From positions 25,590,150-25,654,149 of the forward strand of contig CM057233.1 of assembly GCA_029891385.1 (NCBI GenBank): DNA of 64,000 nt, given 5' to 3'. The DNA is from Erythroxylum novogranatense. Taxonomy: Eukaryota > Streptophyta > Magnoliopsida > Malpighiales > Erythroxylaceae. Below are positions 59,730 through 64,000 of this stretch, piece by piece. A program made the translations under genes and the position numbers. The notes under the pieces were generated by a model. That model worked only from the letters and a program-made list of their open reading frames with translations. It was not told the origin of the DNA and ran no database searches. Position 1 is the stretch's first letter, and each line of letters starts with the position of its first letter.

Positions 59730-61175
59730 CCTTATTTTTTATAATTGATATAAGTGAATTGTATTGTGTTTTAGGGCTTTGTTTAATATGTATTTAATTT
59801 TTAATTCAATCGTTTAGTATGTGTTTAGGATAAAATTGTGTTAGTTTGTAATTATTTATGCTTTAAGTGTTTTATGGGTTAGTACAAGTTTGTGAGCTTA
59901 ATTATTATGTTTTTGAGGTACCTTGATGTATTTGTTAGTGTTTTAAGGTCAACATCGAAGAACGGAGAAGTTTTGGAGACACTTAAGCTGAAATAATGGC
60001 CACGATTGTGGCATGAACGTGATAGAAGCACTAGAGTTAGCCACGATCGTGACTGAAGCCTGAGATATAGCCCACAATTATGGCCTTCTTGCCACTATTG
60101 TGATAGAAGGCTCGGATGTGGCTAAACTAAAAATGTCAAGTTTTAAGGGATTTTTTGGAGTCCAAAAAAACTCTAGGGTTGCTCAGAATACAAAAGATAT
60201 TTAAAGAATAAGACAAAAAGGCAAGAGGGAGCTTGTGCATCAGCCACTTTTAAAGAAACCATGAGAGAATTATTGAGAAATAGAAAAAAAGAAGAAGGAA
60301 GAGAGAAGAGGAGAAGAAGTCGACTCGACGTACTTCCTAGATTAGGAGTTTCCCGAAGTCGTTGCCTCCTGTTGTTCATTCAATTTCGTATTTCCTGCTA
60401 TATTTAATTTTATTATTGTATAGAATTGGAATAATAGTTGATGATAGGATTTTTGAATTTTGATGTTGCTTCTAAACTCAACTTCGAGGTTTTATCTTTG
60501 ATTTAATAAAATCTAATTATTTATGCGATATTTGGATTTATTGTGATTTAATTATGGGCATGCATAATTCGATAATAAACTGAGAGGGTGAATCCAGTAA
60601 AAAATAATTAAATTAGGATAACAAGAATTAGGTGATTTAATATAATAAGAATTAAATCAAATCGATAAATTTTGCGAAGAGATATCATGCATACGTTTCC
60701 GAAAGCTTATTAGACAATTTCAAATCTAATTAAGGTTTTGGATATGTTGTTAATTGAGAAATTGCCACTTCCATGATCTAATTAGGGTTTATAAATTAGG
60801 GTTAATGGTTATAACTCGAGAGAGAGTAATCAACCCTAGGATCGTCTAGAACCAATAATATAGTAATTTATAGTCGATTAGGTTAGTGTTAAAGATAGGT
60901 AAATTTTCCTTTCTTTTAATTGGTAATTCCTTAGGTTGAGTCTTAAGTGTCTGTTGCAATTGCTAAATTGTTAATATTTTCATGATTAATTCTTAAATTG
61001 ATTTGACTGATTGAATTGAATTCTTGTTTTAGTTTCGTTACATTTTGAATTTCTGCTATTTATTTTGACCTTAGATTTTAGGATTAGATTATCCCTTAGG
61101 TATTATGCGAATGACCCGTGCGTTTGCAGATTATCAAGGTTAATCAATTAAAACTTACACACATCGACATAACCC
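59730..61175. mobile_element. AT-rich LTR-like block, family not determined
   Basis: About 1.45 kb without coding frames, between the solo LTR and the resumed LINE. It holds four imperfect palindromes of the type GGCCACGATTGTGGC (59998-60012, 60040-60054, 60070-60085, 60091-60106), and near 61105 GACCCGTGCGTTTGCAGA, a phrase of the kind seen at some plant gypsy LTR ends. I cannot set the ends or orientation. Confidence 0.35.
59998..60130. repeat. GCCACGATTGTGGC palindrome group
   Basis: Four copies in about 110 bases: GGCCACGATTGTGGC, GCCACGATCGTGAC, GCCCACAATTATGGCC and GCCACTATTGTGATAG. Variation fits C-to-T and G-to-A changes at CpG. Confidence 0.7.
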
Positions 61176-62549
61176 GATTAGTAATCCAATCTATTTGGTT
61201 TTCTAATGCCACTCACTAAATAGCTCAACCCTACTATTGTCTAGTATTCTTATGGAATGTTATGGAAACATATCCAAAGTGGTATGGTTATGAGGGAATC
61301 TTTATCTGGTGACATCCCTACTCACCATTTTATAATAAACATAGTTTTACCTTTCCAATTCTATGGTTGTTTTTCCATGACTTATGTTAATCCAGCAATG
61401 TCTCTAAACTTAAATGAAAAGTAAACTTCTTTTGTTACTAGAACCATCTCCAAGCGAAGTTTATACCATAATGATTCAACCTAAGTTTTGATGGAGAGAA
61501 AGAAGGGCCTTTTATCCATTAAAAAACCAGCTAATATTATACGCCATTGAGATTCTCTATATTATAGTATCTCTAATAAAGGAGAAATGATGGAGGAGGG
61601 GAATTTTAAGATTGATGGGATAATTTTAAGCTTAATCAAGAGATCTCTGTCACTCACCTCCTAGTTTTAGGATTTATAATAGTCATTGTTGTTAGTTACA
61701 GTAGATTGAACTGAAGGGAAATGAGATGAGATAGAATCATTTGATGAATTAAAGACGGAGTAGTTTATTTTTGCATAGGTATTAAAGGGGAAGCTAAATA
61801 TACGCTAATATTAGGTCTAAGGGGGACAAGAGGGAAATTGATAGGAGACATAAGTAATGGCGGTGTTTTTTCAAATACAAAGTTTTTGGTAACATGCTAA
61901 TCAGGTGCATTTAGAGAAGTTGAAGCTGAAAGTTGTAATGATAGAAGTATTTGAGAAGAAGGTTAGTTTAGGGAGGTTAGGGAGTTGAAAGAAGAGTTTA
62001 AGGGTTGTTAGGTAATAGATAGATTCCATAATATAATTGGCAAATATCAGTCTTGGAAGGAAGGGGAGGAAATATTGATGCTAAATATGGAACTGAATTA
62101 AGGAATATGGTGAGGAAAAATCCTTTATTACATACTATTGTTAGTAGGAATCATAAAACTTGTAAAGAGTTTTTACCTTTCTTTGAATTTTCTATAATAA
62201 GACTATTTATAGTGCTATAGTTTATTCTTCTTTTATGATTATTTATGGATTTAATTCCATTAGGAGAAAGAGATAGTTTGAATGTAGAAAAGGAAGTCGA
62301 GTTGGTGAGAAAAGTTACATAAGGATGTAAAGTTGAAAATTGAGAAAAGGACCCAAAAATATATAAACCCGAGCTTATAAGGGAAGAAAGCAAATGATAT
62401 TTTAAACTAAAGATTGGATTTTAGTACACTTAAGGAAAGAGAAGTTTACAAGAAAATGTAGGTCCAAGTTTCAACCAAAAGTAGATGGAAATTTTCAGAA
62501 TGTGGAAAGAGTGAATAATAACAATTACAAGATTGAAATGTCAAGTGAG
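61176..62549 (-). pseudogene. LINE ORF1 (DUF4283-type gag), N-terminal part
   Basis: Minus strand. Conserved DUF4283 blocks can be followed in one broken frame: WRIILAGFLMDKRPFFLSIK, FSFKFRDIAGL, then ITIPLWICFHNIP (about 61270-61310) and GLSYLVSGIRKPNRLD (about 61185-61240). Five or more stops interrupt it. The upstream part (61570-62549) is Ser-rich and poorly conserved, with an 80-codon open piece at 62151-62393 of no clear family. The next conserved block of the domain is found at 55663, on the other side of the LTR insertions. Confidence 0.68.
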
Positions 62550-64000
62550 TGTTATTATTGGACCCCGATCTTTTAGTGGAATTTAGAAATATAAAATGTA
62601 TGAAATGAGCATTGATCTATGATAATTTTGACTAAGATGTCTACATAGAAGTTTTAGATGATCCTTTTAGCTTTCCGATGCTTTAAAGTTTGTAATTTTT
62701 GGATGTCAGAGTTAAGAAATATGATTGATGCAAGTTATGATGTTGCATAAGGTTTGTGTTTGCGTTAGCTTTGATGAATGTTTGAAATTTGAGGTTTTGA
62801 AAAATGAATTAAGTTGAGATTTGAGAAATTTGTGAATTTAATTTGTTGTTTGGATTGTTATGAAATGTTTAGGCTTTTGAATAAATGAATTTGTGAAGAT
62901 TATAAGTGTATATAGTGTTAAGATGATTGTGGGAAGCATTAGAGAAGGTTGAAGGGGTTTTGGGAAACCCATATCCGTTAAACGGACATGGAAGTCCGTT
63001 TAACGGACCTTCTCGGGTCAAAAGGATCCCTTGTTTCGCTCATGTCCGTTAGACGGACATGGATGTCCGTTTAACGGACATTCTCAGAAGAAATGGTGCA
63101 CTTTGGCCCGTATGTGTCCGTTTAACGAACAGTCACGGGTCAACATAAGGAAATGGCGATTTTTGACCATTTTAGAGGCTGAATCTGATTTTTTGGTATT
63201 CATGAAAGTTTTATATCTCGAAGTCTTCTTTCTAATGGTCTAAGAACGAAAGAAATCAGACATTTGTGGTGAAAGTTATGATAATCGCGCCAAGAGAGGT
63301 TTAAATTGATTTCGGGTGTAAACATGGTTTACTCTTTTGGGCATAACTCCCTCGTTTGACCTCGAAATGAAGTAATTTTTGAGGCGATAGATTTATAGGA
63401 CATGAATTTATCTCTCCACGAAATTTGGTAGCTTTTGGATTTTATATGAGAAAGTTTGATTGTAAGAAAATGGGAGGTCAGTTTCGATAGCATGTTTGAG
63501 GTATAAGCACATTTTGATATTTTAAACATATCTTGAGCTATAGAGCTCTGATTGAGGTGATTCTTGCTTCAAAACTAAATAGAGACTTAGAGCTATGATT
63601 TCTATGAAATAGTCAAGATGTGATTTTGATATTTGATTTATGTGCGCTCACCACTATTGTGGAATGTCAGCAAATGACCTATAGGGCTTTAAGCACAAGG
63701 TTTAAGACTTCCGGAGTTGGGCTCCGCAAATGGGGCCTAGAGTGCGCAGTCATTTTGCTCGTGTACGACGCCGTTTCTCCTCCTTTGCACGATGTTTTTT
63801 GCATTTCTTCTCCTCTGTGAGCATCCGATTCTCCCCGTGCTTCGCCATTGTGGCGCATGCCCAGCCGATGCCACACCATTTTGATTCCTTCTAATTTTGC
63901 TATTGCCTCCCTAATCCGACTTTTGTTCAATCTTTTGCTTATATCTTTTCCGTTCGACATCCGATTGAATTGGTTTTTGAAGCATTGGATTCTTAAGACT
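62550..64000 (+). mobile_element. Second LTR of the solo-LTR family, partial at window end
   Basis: Start TGTTATTATTGGACCCCGAT corresponds to TGTTAGACCCCGAT at 55668 with a small insertion. Matching order over the rest (for example TTGATGAATGTTTG, the palindrome array, CTTATATCTTTTCCGT) shows the same family at perhaps 80-85% identity. It differs by lacking part of the array and by a GC-richer block at about 63640-63890. The LTR continues past 64000. Confidence 0.75.
62971..63130. repeat. TCCGTTTAACGGA palindrome array, second copy
   Basis: Five palindromes at 62971-62989, 62994-63009, 63042-63060, 63063-63081 and 63114-63130. The last pair is reduced to one fused palindrome. Unit spacing 71-72 bases as in the first copy. 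Confidence 0.9.

Noticed and set aside
59998..60130. Palindromes as a tRNA or other RNA gene
   Set aside because: No cloverleaf, A/B box or conserved RNA element can be read there.
19015..64000. A hidden host gene or pararetrovirus
   Set aside because: All recognisable coding blocks are retrotransposon gag/pol or LINE gag; no movement or coat protein motif, and no multi-exon host protein is visible.

Overview
The window is plant repetitive DNA, probably heterochromatin of a flowering plant: it is AT-rich, has no recognisable host gene, RNA gene or CRISPR array, and is filled almost end to end with LTR retrotransposons plus one LINE relic. The families point to an angiosperm: Ty3/gypsy chromoviruses with a C-terminal chromodomain (Tekay-like), a Ty1/copia element of Sirevirus type, a second Ty1/copia element, and a LINE with a DUF4283-type gag. 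The species cannot be named from this sequence. Names used here are mine: Gypsy-1, Gypsy-2, Gypsy-3, Copia-A, Copia-B.

A 100-base run of N (18915-19014) joins two contigs. Contig 1 (1-18914) is a collinear second copy of 29720-48814 in contig 2, with the same nested insertions, the same junctions and the same 5'-versus-3' LTR differences. It is therefore either a redundant haplotig or a real tandem duplication of about 30 kb.

Contig 2 is a nest. A minus-strand Gypsy-3 LTR (pieces at 36806-37410 and 54505-55212) was hit by Copia-A (minus; pol 19806-23532, gag 35042-35853, 5' LTR 35910-36805) and by Copia-B (minus; 37411-54499, flanked by GTAGA). Gypsy-1 (minus, 23533-35041, about 11.5 kb, LTRs about 3.46 kb, TSD CGCCT) sits inside the Copia-A gag. 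Gypsy-2 (plus, 40957-49990, 9.03 kb, LTRs about 2.1 kb, TSD GCTAG) sits inside the Copia-B integrase. The upstream end of Copia-B is odd: its LTR is an inverted mosaic carrying a 914-bp LTR copy in the opposite orientation.

From 55213 to the right end, a minus-strand LINE gag relic (55213-55667 and 61176-62549) is split by a probable solo gypsy LTR (55668-59729) and by a further LTR-like AT-rich block (59730-61175). A second, diverged copy of the solo LTR family starts at 62550 and runs off the window. LTRs of this family carry a triplicated 72-bp unit of paired TCCGTTTAACGGA palindromes; Gypsy-2 LTRs carry unrelated CGTCGCGACG palindromes at nearly the same distance from the LTR start.

Almost every reading frame is broken. 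Much of this looks technical: copies agree base for base in AT-rich stretches but disagree, with indels and transversions, at CG, CAG/CTG and CCG sites, which are the methylated contexts of plant transposons. One stretch (46696-47859) is clean and still encodes a readable integrase and chromodomain.
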